From NCBI GenBank assembly GCA_963721645.1, contig CAVRJK010000002.1:434001-498000 (forward strand): a DNA stretch of 64,000 bases, read 5' to 3'. Of the stretch, positions 17,052 through 24,647 are shown one piece after another. A program made the position numbers and the translations under genes. Under the pieces are notes generated by a model. It made no database searches. It was not told where the DNA came from and saw only the letters and a list, made by a program, of their open reading frames with translations. Each line of letters starts with the position of its first letter. Within the stretch, counting starts at the first letter, position 1. This stretch comes from JALZKA01 sp963721645. GTDB lineage: Bacteria; Actinomycetota; Thermoleophilia; Solirubrobacterales; 70-9.

Positions 17052-17084
17052 CCGCCCTCGCAACGGCGGCCATTGCGAGGGCGG
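17052..17084. terminator. Hairpin between convergent genes
   Basis: A perfect 12-bp stem CCGCCCTCGCAA / TTGCGAGGGCGG encloses a 9-base loop and lies between convergent genes ending at 17049 and 17096. There is no T tract, so intrinsic termination is plausible but not certain. Confidence 0.55.
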
Positions 17085-17095
17085 CCGCGCGGAGC

Positions 17096-17485
17096 TCAGC
17101 TGCCGATCACGTGCAAGTTCGATATCGCCTTCTTGCACTTCTCTGTCTTGGCGGCCGTCGCGTAGAAGATGCCGTCGCCGCCCTTGGGCCGGTCATTGAG
17201 GCTCCATATGGCGGGCTCACCCGGGTCGATGAAGTTGGGGAACGATTTGGTGCCCCCGATTTTCTGGTCGGTCACACCCTGCTCGCGATAAACAACGATC
17301 TTGCGCGAGTTCTCGCACTTCGGCTTCGAAGACTCGATCGAGCCGCCGTAGTCATACGTCGTGCCGTCCGTGCTGTCGTAGTTGAACGTGATCGTTGCGT
17401 TCGCCCTGGCGGCCGTCGCCTGGCTTGGTAGCGCCATCGCCCCGATCGCAAGCAGGGCCCCCGCACCGATCATCACACGCTTCAT
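17096..17485 (-). CDS. Small secreted two-Cys module protein
   Basis: The protein has 129 residues. The ATG at 17485 is chosen over upstream codons because GGAGGGA sits directly before it. A signal peptide ends at Q-A-T-A-A. The rest is a single beta-rich module with K-P-K-C-E-N near residue 54, I-V-V-Y-R-E, F-Y-A-T-A-A-K and E-K-C-K-K-A-I-S. This is the same layout as the C-terminal module of the 15268 protein and the whole of the 43722 protein. The two cysteines probably pair. Function unknown. Confidence 0.65.
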   Translation of the reverse strand: MKRVMIGAGALLAIGAMALPSQATAARANATITFNYDSTDGTTYDYGGSIESSKPKCENSRKIVVYREQGVTDQKIGGTKSFPNFIDPGEPAIWSLNDRPKGGDGIFYATAAKTEKCKKAISNLHVIGS

Positions 17486-17641
17486 GTTCCCTCCGGTGTT
17501 CGTTGCCGGGCGCCGCTTCAGCGCCCTTCGCGGCAAGGTACTCCGATGCGCGCGACGGGTCAAGGATGGTTGAGAGCTTCCCCGCTACGGGTGTCGCAGC
17601 GCGCCGCGACTGCTCGCGGACCGGTCGTCATTCTCTATGGC

Positions 17642-17911
17642 ATGAGCGGTCAGGAACCCGAGCGCACAGCGGACGGCCGCTACGTGATCGTCGACGGCAG
17701 GCGCTGGCGGGCGAGCGACCCGCGCCTTCCCGAGGAGCGTCGTCAAGCCCTGGTCGACGAGCTGATGGATGCGCGCCGTGCCGTGGGCGCGGCGAAACGG
17801 TCTGGTGATAGCGAGGCTGAGCAAGCCGCCCGCGACCGCGTCCACGAAGCGAAGGTCGCGCTCGGCGAGCGCGGAAAGCCGTGGTGGGAGCCGGGCGGGG
17901 AGCGGTCGTAG
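17642..17911 (+). CDS. Small conserved cytoplasmic protein
   Basis: The protein has 89 residues, starting M-S-G-Q-E-P-E-R-T. Y-V-I-V-D-G-R-R-W-R-A is followed by a helical region (R-R-Q-A-L-V-D-E-L-M-D-A-R-R-A-V) and a fixed ending A-L-G-E-R-G-K-P-W-W. I recognise the pattern from many bacterial genomes, where it is annotated as hypothetical. There is no signal peptide, no Cys and no enzymatic motif. The D-G-R-R-W-R-A-S-D-P segment suggests a short nucleic-acid-binding or regulatory protein, but that is a guess. Confidence 0.65.
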   Translation: MSGQEPERTADGRYVIVDGRRWRASDPRLPEERRQALVDELMDARRAVGAAKRSGDSEAEQAARDRVHEAKVALGERGKPWWEPGGERS

Positions 17912-17933
17912 AGCCCCCGCACTGCCGGCGAGA

Positions 17934-18404
17934 TCAGCTCTTTGCGAGCTCCGCAAGCGCTCCAAGCACCTGGTCGTCATGCGTCTTCGGCGAGACCTTC
18001 GGAAAGACCGTCGCGACCTTCCCCTTCGGGTCGATGATGAAGGTGGAGCGCAGGACGCCCCAGTACTTCTTCCCATACATCGACTTCTCGGCCCAGACGC
18101 CCCATTCCTCGGCGACCGAGTGAGCCTCGTCGGCGAGAAGCGTGAAGCCGAGCGAGTGCTTGCCGGCGAACTTGGCGACCGCGCTCACCGGGTCGGGGGA
18201 GATGCCGAGGACCTTGGCGCCGGCCGCGGCGTAGTCGGCTGACCGATCGCGTACGCCACAGGCCTGGGTTGTGCACCCAGGCGTGTCGGCGCGGGGGTAG
18301 AAGTAGACGACGACCCAGGAGCCCCTCAGGCCATGGAGCGAGACGGCGTTGCCGTTCTGGTCAGGCAGGGTGAAATCGGGAGCTTCGCGGCCTTCGATGA
18401 GCAT
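17934..18404 (-). CDS. bcp: Thioredoxin-dependent peroxiredoxin (Bcp/PrxQ)
   Basis: The protein has 156 residues from the ATG giving M-L-I-E-G-R-E-A-P-D-F; another ATG at 18422 would add six residues. The peroxidatic site is P-R-A-D-T-P-G-C-T-T-Q-A-C with Cys44 and Cys49, the atypical 2-Cys layout of Bcp. The F-T-L-P-D and S-T-F-I-I-D-P strands complete the thioredoxin fold. It reduces hydroperoxides using thioredoxin in the cytoplasm. The 5-prime side holds the two-stem repeat at 18441-18489, which could affect its transcript. Confidence 0.92.
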   Translation of the reverse strand: MLIEGREAPDFTLPDQNGNAVSLHGLRGSWVVVYFYPRADTPGCTTQACGVRDRSADYAAAGAKVLGISPDPVSAVAKFAGKHSLGFTLLADEAHSVAEEWGVWAEKSMYGKKYWGVLRSTFIIDPKGKVATVFPKVSPKTHDDQVLGALAELAKS

Positions 18405-18440
18405 GTAGGCGAGCGTAGCCATGCACCGGCTCGTGATGCC

Positions 18441-18489
18441 GACGTGGTGGATCGAGTTCCCGGTATCCGGGAATAGAACGCACCACGTC
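18441..18489. repeat. Two-stem palindromic element, copy A
   Basis: Outer arms GACGTGGTG (18441-18449) and CACCACGTC (18481-18489) pair perfectly. An inner stem TTCCCGG-TAT-CCGGGAA sits at 18457-18473. Copy B lies at 54357-54405; the innermost outer-stem pair is G-C here and C-G there. It is located 36 bp upstream of the bcp start. Confidence 0.75.
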
Positions 18490-18518
18490 ACGTGGCGCTC
18501 GGGTCGCGGGTTACAAAC

Positions 18519-18537
18519 TTCTCGCTATTTGCGAGAA
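18519..18537. promoter_or_regulatory. Inverted repeat upstream of sigma-like gene
   Basis: TTCTCGC-TATTT-GCGAGAA, 7-bp perfect arms, lies in the 268-bp gap between bcp and the sigma-like gene. It is a candidate operator or hairpin. The rest of the gap (18538-18672) shows nothing I can assign. Confidence 0.3.
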
Positions 18538-18672
18538 AGCACCAACAGTTTGAGCAAGTTTCGCGCCCCAACCGGCGCATGAGATTTCCGAGCCGATTTA
18601 CGGTCATTCCGCATAAAACTGCCAAGCGAGGGGGGCGCGCGTCGCTTCGGCGGGGTTTGGATAAGTGCCGAC

Positions 18673-20034
18673 ATGGGATACGGACCAACGATCATCGTCA
18701 GCCGTGCGTCAGCCGTGGACTCTGCGGGGCGGGATCGCGCGACCTGGCATCGGCGGGCGAGCAGCCTTCATGAGGAACTCCGCCGCCCTGCGGCAGGACT
18801 GGTTCGGAGGGCGTACGGGTCGGCCTTTGACGACACCGAGATCGAGGACATCTACGCGAGCGCTTGGCTGGGCACGCTCAAGGCGCTCGAGCGTAAAGCT
18901 CACGAGTTGACCGACGAGGAGGTCCGCTCGTATGTCCTCACGTCGGTCGCCAACCACGCCAGCAAGGAGATCCGCAGACGAAGGCGCAAGCCGGTGGCAC
19001 CTCTCGAGGCAGCCAGGACGGTCGAGCAAGGGGGAGACTCGCTTCACGAGCTGGCAGAGGCGACGGAATCGACTCGTGTAACGCGGGATCTTCTTTCGAG
19101 TCTCCCGCCTCGTCGCCGCGCGGTGATGCTGCTTCGCTACGGATGGGAGCTCGAACCGAGTGAGATCTGCCGGATGGTCACGGGACTCTCTCCGCGGGCG
19201 TACCGCAAGGAGATCACGAAGGGGGTCGATGACCTGGTCTCGCGGATCAAGCTCGTTGAGGACGGGCGTTGGTGTGAGGATCGCGAGCCACTGCTCAAGG
19301 CGTTTGCGACGGGCACGGCTACCGACGATCAGGCTCTTCAGGCCGAACGCCACATCTCCCACTGCCGCAGCTGTAACGAGTTCGTCGGCAAGCTTTCCGG
19401 CCATCTGCACGACGTTGGGTCCTCGATCCTCTTGCCTGGAGCGCTCGAGGCAGTGGACGGACACTCGAGCCTTCTCGAGAAGGCGAGGGATGCCTTTGAC
19501 GGTGTGCGTGACTCCGCCTCGAGCTCCTTGGCGCGTTCAGACACGAGCGAGGTCATGACCATCACGACTGGGGCTAGAGGCGCCGGAGCAACTGGAGCCG
19601 GTGTGATCGCGAAGCTCTCTGCCATCGGCACGGGCACCAAGGCTGCGATGGCCTGCGCGGGAGGTCTCGCTGCCGTTTCGAGCTGCATTGTTGCGGGGGT
19701 TGGGCCGATTTCGCTTTCGGATTCCGAGACGAAGGCGTTGAACAGAGAAGGTCGCAGCAGCCCGCCGGTGGCAAGGGTCGTGCGGGAAATCCGGCCCGCA
19801 ACGCCCGCGCAGAACGCGAGTCCTGGAGCTCCCGCCGCAGTTCCAACTGACGCGAGGGGCGACAGCGAAGGCGCCGCATCAGAGTCCGAGCCGGCTGCTG
19901 TCCTCGCGCCAGAGACGCCGCCCACCACGCAGGAACTGGGGGTAGAAAGCGCCGCTCAGCCGGCCGGAGCTCCGCCCGCTCAGACTGATTCAGGCTCGGG
20001 CGCGGGGGCTGTGGCCGCGGAGTTCGGTCCGTGA
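18673..20034 (+). CDS. Membrane-anchored sigma-70-like factor with fused anti-sigma zinc finger
   Basis: The protein has 453 residues. Residues 35-100 resemble sigma region 2 (F-D-D-T-E-I-E-D-I-Y-A-S-A-W). Residues 135-195 resemble region 4 with a helix-turn-helix (L-P-P-R-R-R-A-V-M-L-L-R-Y-G-W). A zf-HC2-like site H-I-S-H-C-R-S-C follows near 235, the metal site of ECF anti-sigma factors. A membrane segment lies near 324-346, then a Pro/Ala-rich outer tail. Regulator and inhibitor appear to be one polypeptide. The stop overlaps the next gene start (GTGA), so it is coupled to two secreted proteins, which may be its targets or signal sensors. Confidence 0.65.
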   Translation: MGYGPTIIVSRASAVDSAGRDRATWHRRASSLHEELRRPAAGLVRRAYGSAFDDTEIEDIYASAWLGTLKALERKAHELTDEEVRSYVLTSVANHASKEIRRRRRKPVAPLEAARTVEQGGDSLHELAEATESTRVTRDLLSSLPPRRRAVMLLRYGWELEPSEICRMVTGLSPRAYRKEITKGVDDLVSRIKLVEDGRWCEDREPLLKAFATGTATDDQALQAERHISHCRSCNEFVGKLSGHLHDVGSSILLPGALEAVDGHSSLLEKARDAFDGVRDSASSSLARSDTSEVMTITTGARGAGATGAGVIAKLSAIGTGTKAAMACAGGLAAVSSCIVAGVGPISLSDSETKALNREGRSSPPVARVVREIRPATPAQNASPGAPAAVPTDARGDSEGAASESEPAAVLAPETPPTTQELGVESAAQPAGAPPAQTDSGSGAGAVAAEFGP

Positions 20035-21872
20035 GGCGGGCCTGGCGAATCGTTCTGGTGGCGATGATCGCTGCGGCCGCGGTGCCACCAAGCGCGTCAC
20101 GCAGGCGGTGGGACTTACGACGTCGTCTTCTGTCACGAGCTCAGTCATGTCTTCGGAGGCACCTTCGAAGCGACGAACTCGTTCTCGGCTCGAAACTTCT
20201 GCGATGACCCTCAGAACAGCTCGGCGATCCAGATCGAGAGCGTGGATCGCGCAACGGAAGATCGATCGGCCCAGGCGTTCTGGCAGGTGAGCGATCCGCT
20301 CGGGATCACCGGCGTCCAGGTCGACGGGCGACTCCGGAGAGCCAACGGCTACCGATCCGAGTTGTTCACGGCGGACGCAGATGGAAGGCAGACGCACCCA
20401 GTCGCTACGGGCGGCTCGGCGTCAGACGGGTTTCAGTCTTTTGATTGGCAGGGCAAGCCGCAAAGCCAGTTCGTTGCGAGCCTCGAGTGCCGGCAGGGCC
20501 CGAGCTGCCCAGCGTCGGACAGTGCAAAGACCTGGGTGAGAAACCTGCGGCTTACGGTGGCGGATGGTGCGGATCCGGAGGTGGGCGTGGGCGGAACGCT
20601 GTTTGCTGGCGGGTGGCTTCGCGGCGACGCGAGCGTCTTTCTAGGTGCAACTGACGAGGTTCCGGACTCTCGGACGTCTCGGCAGTCGGTGAACGGAAGT
20701 CGTCGCGATCGATCTCGATCCAGAATGCGATGGCCGCATCTCCGAGGCTCTTGCGTCGGGGTACTTCCCGTGCGATCTCGTCGCATCTGCGACCTCGTTC
20801 GAATCCACGAGCAGGCTTCCGTTCATGAACGGCGCGAACAGTGTTCGCTCCTGCGGCATCGACTTCGCGGGCAACGCGACGTGCACGAGCCAGCAAGTGC
20901 AGATAGACAACGAGGTGCCAGACCTGACATTCGGTAACGACCGATCCGGAAGATCCGGAACTGATCCGCGTCCCGGTCCAAGAGCAGTTCTCAGGGCTCT
21001 CTACCGGCACGATTTCGTATCGGCTCATGGGCACGACCGACTGGCAACCGCTCTTCACCCAGAAGCTGCCCGGCGAGCTTCGGGCACGGGTTGACTCAGC
21101 TGCGGAAACGCCCGGCACCTACGAGTTCATGGCGGCCGCAACCGACGTCGCGGGGAACGCCGCCGAGACGACGCTTCGCGAGGACGGGTCTCCGATGACG
21201 CTCGAGTTCCCGCTGCGATCGGGCGTGGATCTTGGCGCTCACATTGTTCCTGGAGGTTCGAAGCGGACGACGGTGGCGTTTGGAAAGAGCGCGCGCGTCA
21301 CGGGGCGCTTGCTCGACGCCGCCGGCCAGCCCCTTGCGGGGAAGACCATCGTGGTCGATGAGGACTTCGGCGAGGGTGCCCTGATCGACCATCGTGTTCG
21401 AACAGTCGTGACCGACGACACCGGTCGCTGGTCGTCCAAGCTTCCCGCAGGGCCGACCAGATCGGTCAGCGCCGAGTATGAAGGCGACCAGCGTTACCTC
21501 GAAACGGTCGCTGGCGCGGGCCGCCTGGTCGTCCGCACGGGCGCAAAGCTGGGGCTGAGGCGCAAGCATGTGCCCGAAGGACGTTCGACCACGTTCACCG
21601 GTCGGATCGAACGGTTGGGGGCGCGCATCCCTCCCGGCGGCAAGCTCGTCCAGATCCAGTACCAGGATCCGACAACGGGCCGCTGGTCTACGGTCCGGAA
21701 CCCGTTCAGGACCAGGTCCGATGGGCGCTTCCGCTTCAAGTACGGGTTCGGGACGCATTACGTGCAAGACGTCTCGATCCGGTTCCGTCTGAAGGTCCCA
21801 TCCGAGCAGGGATGGCCCTACCGAGGTACTCGGACAAAGGCGGAGCGCGTTATCGTCGAAGCGCGGCCATGA
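20031..21872 (+). pseudogene. Large secreted protein, interrupted by several frameshifts
   Basis: A GTG start at 20031 opens a good signal peptide (R-R-A-W-R-I-V-L-V-A-M-I-A-A-A-A-V). The sequence then needs a one-base shift near 20100 to continue as G-G-G-T-Y-D-V-V-F-C-H. Further shifts fall near 20658, near 20690-20705 and near 20940. From about 20945 to 21872 one frame is clean and encodes Ig-like modules (F-G-K-S-A-R-V-T-G-R-L-L-D-A-A-G-Q-P-L). The reconstructed product is about 610 residues, a Cys-containing adhesin-like exoprotein. Either the gene is decaying or the assembly has indel errors here. It overlaps both neighbours by 4 bp. Confidence 0.7.
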
Positions 21873-22489
21873 TCCGACGACACCTCACCTACGCCAACGT
21901 CACCGCGACGATCGCGCTCGTGCTCGCAGCGGGGACCGGCGTGGTCTACGCCGCCGGGGAGATCGGTTCGCGGGAACTGGAGAACAACTCGGTTCGAACG
22001 CAGGACCTCAAGGATCGTCGGGCCGTGAGAGGCAAAGACGTACGACGGAACACGCTCGGGGCCGATGAGGTCAAGGAGCAATCGCTCGACGGATCGCGCA
22101 TCGTTCGGCTTGAGGGCACGCAGGCCGGAAACTGCGATCCGGCCAACTCCGTGTGGATGGATTGCGTAAGTCAAAGCCTCACGCTGGACAGTGCCAGCCA
22201 GCTCATGGTGACGGGCACTGGAGGTTTCTACGGCGAAGGGCCAGGGGCAGCCTCCGCCGAGTGCGAGTTGCGATTCGACGGACAGGATGCGAACGTCTCG
22301 GACGGACCTGGTGAGGCAACAACCGATAACACGAGCGTGGTTGCCGTCGACGGCTTCGCGCGAACGGTGGTGTCGGAAGAGCTTTCGCCCGGGCCGCACA
22401 CGGTGGCGTTGGCCTGTCAGCAGATCGGTACAAACGACGCGCAGATCCGCGCTCCCACCATCGCCGTGATCGCGATCTCCACGGGCTGA
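21869..22489 (+). CDS. Secreted/anchored small protein of the RRHL-YANVTATIAL family
   Basis: The protein has 206 residues. The ATG overlaps the preceding stop (ATGA). The N-terminus M-I-R-R-H-L-T-Y-A-N-V-T-A-T-I-A-L is a conserved signal-anchor found on many proteins of this bacterial group. A short repeat-like stretch (S-R-E-L-E-N-N-S-V-R-T-Q-D-L-K-D) follows. The C-terminal beta-rich domain has paired cysteines (N-C-D-P, D-C-V-S, E-C-E-L, A-C-Q-Q). It is probably the third member of the operon starting with the sigma-like protein. Function unknown. Confidence 0.65.
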   Translation: MIRRHLTYANVTATIALVLAAGTGVVYAAGEIGSRELENNSVRTQDLKDRRAVRGKDVRRNTLGADEVKEQSLDGSRIVRLEGTQAGNCDPANSVWMDCVSQSLTLDSASQLMVTGTGGFYGEGPGAASAECELRFDGQDANVSDGPGEATTDNTSVVAVDGFARTVVSEELSPGPHTVALACQQIGTNDAQIRAPTIAVIAISTG

Positions 22490-22508
22490 TTTCCCGGTCC
22501 GGCTTGCG

Positions 22509-23045
22509 CTACAGCTCGTAGCGCTTCAGGTCCTCGTCCAACCGGGTCCGATCTGCGTCGGTCTCACTCGCGTGTGGCGCTTCGGTTGCGCGCTCCGCAA
22601 CTGAGGCGCCACGCCAGCGGCGGACCGCGAAGAGGGCGAGGATGGCGCCGGCCAGGACGGCTAGGCCGGGGACGAGCCATGCCGCGAGGTCGAAGCCCTT
22701 CTTGCTGGGCTCGGCGAGGACCTCGGGGCCGAACTCGGAGACGAGCTCGTCCTTGATCTCTTCCTTGGTGAGGCCCTGGGCGATCAGCTCGCGGATGAGC
22801 TCGCGCTCGTCGATTGCCTGGGGGGATTCGGAGGCGAGCTCGAGGGTCGTGCCGCACACCGGGCACATCACCTCGTCCTCGACATCGGGCAGGGTGGTCT
22901 GGGGCTCGGGCGACTGGGCGAAGGCTCCGGGGGCGCCGCCGCCTGCGATTGCAATCAGCGAAAGAGCGACCGCAAGCGAGATACCCAGGGGTACCCGGAA
23001 TCGCATCAAGAAGGCCCCGCCTGCCGGGCCTGCGGGCGGCGTCAT
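22509..23045 (-). CDS. ccmH: Cytochrome c maturation protein CcmH (CcmH/CycL type)
   Basis: The protein has 178 residues. The ATG at 23045 is preferred because GGAGGG sits 8-13 bp upstream; GTG/ATG codons further out add sequence without a signal. A signal segment at 15-40 is followed by the redox motif V-M-C-P-V-C-G, then the three-helix domain (L-I-R-E-L-I-A-Q-G-L-T-K-E-E-I) typical of CcmH, and a membrane helix at 118-140. It reduces the apocytochrome CxxCH cysteines before heme attachment. It follows ccmG by 58 bp. The other maturation genes present (ccmE, ccmF) are 7.5 kb away on the other strand. Confidence 0.88.
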   Translation of the reverse strand: MTPPAGPAGGAFLMRFRVPLGISLAVALSLIAIAGGGAPGAFAQSPEPQTTLPDVEDEVMCPVCGTTLELASESPQAIDERELIRELIAQGLTKEEIKDELVSEFGPEVLAEPSKKGFDLAAWLVPGLAVLAGAILALFAVRRWRGASVAERATEAPHASETDADRTRLDEDLKRYEL

Positions 23046-23103
23046 CGCAGAACCCTCCGTTCCGGCACCTCGAACCAGGTGGAGAAGTGTTCCGCGGAAC
23101 ACC

Positions 23104-23652
23104 TCAGGCCCCGGTTTCGCCCTGGATGAGGGGGAGGATCTCCTCCTGGAGGTTCTCCTCGCTGACGGGCCCCGGGCGGTAGTAGGCGACGTTGCCCTCG
23201 GGGTCGATCAGGATCGTCTCGGGTACGCCCGTCGCTCCCAGGTCGTCGGCGTAGTCGCCCGAGCCGTCGCGGAGCGAGACGTAGTTGAGGCCGAACTGGT
23301 CGACGAACTCGAGGCCGTCGTTGGTCCCGTCCTGAGTCTGGATGCCGACCACGGTGAACTCGCCGGACTCCGCGTTCTCGGCTTGGAAGTCGACCAGGTC
23401 GGGCGCCTCGTCCTTGCAGGGACCGCACCAGGAAGCCCAGATGTTGAGGAGCACCCACTGGCCCCGGAAGTCCTCGATCGAGCCGGTGGACTCCGAGCCA
23501 GGCTCGCCGTCAGCCGCCAGGACTTCGAGCTCGGCGACGGGGACGGTCTCGCCCAGCGCGAGCGCGGACTCGCCCTTGGTCAGGACCCCGAAGCCGAGGA
23601 GGGCGATCACGGCCATGACGCCCATCACCGCTGCGAAAGTCTTCCCGCTCAC
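23104..23652 (-). CDS. ccmG: TlpA/ResA/CcmG-type thiol-disulfide oxidoreductase
   Basis: The protein has 182 residues and one N-terminal membrane anchor (about 7-26). The active site is W-A-S-W-C-G-P-C near residue 75, within a thioredoxin fold facing outward. The T-G-V-P-E-T-I-L-I-D segment contains the cis-proline loop. This architecture matches CcmG/ResA, which keeps cytochrome c cysteines reduced. Cotranscription with ccmH supports that role over a general TlpA function. A tRNA-Gly gene lies 50 bp upstream on the opposite strand. Confidence 0.88.
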   Translation of the reverse strand: MSGKTFAAVMGVMAVIALLGFGVLTKGESALALGETVPVAELEVLAADGEPGSESTGSIEDFRGQWVLLNIWASWCGPCKDEAPDLVDFQAENAESGEFTVVGIQTQDGTNDGLEFVDQFGLNYVSLRDGSGDYADDLGATGVPETILIDPEGNVAYYRPGPVSEENLQEEILPLIQGETGA

Positions 23653-23701
23653 CTCGCAAAGCGTAGGGAGGGCGGATGCGGTCTAAGCTTCCCCCAGGCC
23701 C

Positions 23702-23774
23702 GCGGGAGTAGCTCAGTTGGTAGAGCACCAGCTTCCCAAGCTGGGGGTCGCGAGTTCGAGCCTCGTCTTCCGCT
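23702..23774 (+). tRNA. tRNA-Gly (CCC)
   Basis: A full cloverleaf is present. The acceptor is GCGGGAG/CTTCCGC and the D-arm GCTC..GAGC. The anticodon stem CCAGC/GCTGG encloses TTCCCAA, giving anticodon CCC. The T-arm has TTCGAGC, and U is the discriminator base. CCA is not encoded. Confidence 0.95.
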
Positions 23775-23840
23775 CTTTTCCAGACCTCCGACAGATCGCG
23801 ACAGGCGTGCCCCGGGAGCCCTGAACCCTCGGGACGAGAC

Positions 23841-23901
23841 GGATCGGTAGCTCAGCTGGTAGCAGTTCGGGTTTGCTACCGAGAGCCAGTTGGCTGAGCT
23901 A
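23841..23901. repeat. tRNA 5-prime-half remnant and inverted D-arm copy
   Basis: GGATCGG-TAGCTCAGCTGGTAGCAG reads like a tRNA acceptor and D-arm that has lost bases in the D-stem. TAGCTCAGC-CAACTGG recurs in inverted orientation at 23886-23901, where it forms the last codons of hicA. GGTAGC/GCTACC also pair across the gap. It looks like a scar from an insertion at a tRNA gene. Confidence 0.45.
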
Positions 23902-24073
23902 TGCCAAGCTGCTTGCAGATCTCGCGAGCGAGTCGGAAGTCGATCTCACGATGGCGCGGCACCGCGCTCCGACCTAGTCCGCCAGGTCCGGCCCACCGGG
24001 TGTGATTGCCGCCCTCATCGATCAAGCGACATCCCTGCTTACGAAGATGGCGTTCGAGAGCCTGGCGTTTCAA
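23876..24073 (-). CDS. hicA: HicA-type mRNA interferase toxin
   Basis: The protein has 65 residues. G-G-N-H-T-R-W followed by P-R-H-R-E-I-D and the ending I-C-K-Q-L-G-I are the HicA (YcfA) double-stranded RNA-binding-like fold, with the catalytic His in G-N-H. HicA cleaves mRNA when not bound by HicB. The gene overlaps hicB by 4 bp. Its last codons run into an inverted copy of a tRNA D-arm, so the C-terminus may have been altered by the insertion. Confidence 0.85.
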   Translation of the reverse strand: MKRQALERHLRKQGCRLIDEGGNHTRWAGPGGLGRSAVPRHREIDFRLAREICKQLGIAQPTGSR

Positions 24074-24282
24074 GAAGCGAGCGTAAGCTCGAGCGACTCG
24101 CTACCGGGAGTTTCGTCAGGCTCTGGGCTGAGCATCAGGCGAAGAGCGTCGATCACGTTCTCGCGGGCTTCGGCGCGTGTCCGGCCCTGGCTGACCGCGC
24201 CGGGCACCTCCTTGACCTGAGCGACGAGCCAGCCGTCTTCGCCTTCCTCAAAGAGGATTGTGAACTGCAGCGAGTCGCTCAT
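24070..24282 (-). CDS. hicB: HicB-type antitoxin (short, without DNA-binding domain)
   Basis: The protein has 70 residues. F-T-I-L-F-E-E-G-E-D-G-W-L-V-A-Q-V-K-E-V-P-G and G-R-T-R-A-E-A-R-E-N-V-I-D-A-L show the partial RNase H-like HicB fold that masks HicA. It lacks the C-terminal ribbon-helix-helix or HTH domain seen in longer HicB proteins, so autorepression of the operon may differ. It is the first gene of a hicB-hicA operon beside tRNA-Gly, a typical acquired location. Confidence 0.82.
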   Translation of the reverse strand: MSDSLQFTILFEEGEDGWLVAQVKEVPGAVSQGRTRAEARENVIDALRLMLSPEPDETPGSESLELTLAS

Positions 24283-24647
24283 AGGTCCAAATGGTAGAGC
24301 CCGAATTGGCGGGACTACCAGCTGAAGGCCTCATCGGCTTGCCAAGTATCGGTAGCAAGGGTGGTAGCCATGCTCGTACATACCGCTTGTTCAAACCGCA
24401 TGGCGCGAGTACCGGTCACATCTTCCGCTCTAGGTCCAGCGTCCGCACCAGTTCGCGTCAGATCCCGACCGGGGGCGCTCTTTCGTAGGCGGATAGCCGT
24501 TACCGGCCGGTGACCTCTGCGCGCCGCGCCTGTGTGACGAACCGCATCCAACGGAGTCGGCGTAGGTCATACGGTAGCGGCGCTTAAGGTCTATCAAGCT
24601 CGTTCGGGCCGTAGATTCCGGGCGGGGGGACAAGGGAGAGCGCCGCT
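24283..24647. other. Intergenic region upstream of hicB and of the secreted hydrolase
   Basis: This 365-bp stretch has lower codon regularity than its surroundings and no convincing gene. Short direct copies of TCGGTAGC occur near 24350 and in the tRNA scar at 23844, too short to call attachment sites. The last 25 bp provide AAGGGAGAG as ribosome site for the hydrolase. Confidence 0.4.

Noticed and set aside
23844..24360. Attachment-site direct repeats flanking hicBA
   Set aside because: The only shared sequence, TCGGTAGC, is 8 bp and expected by chance.
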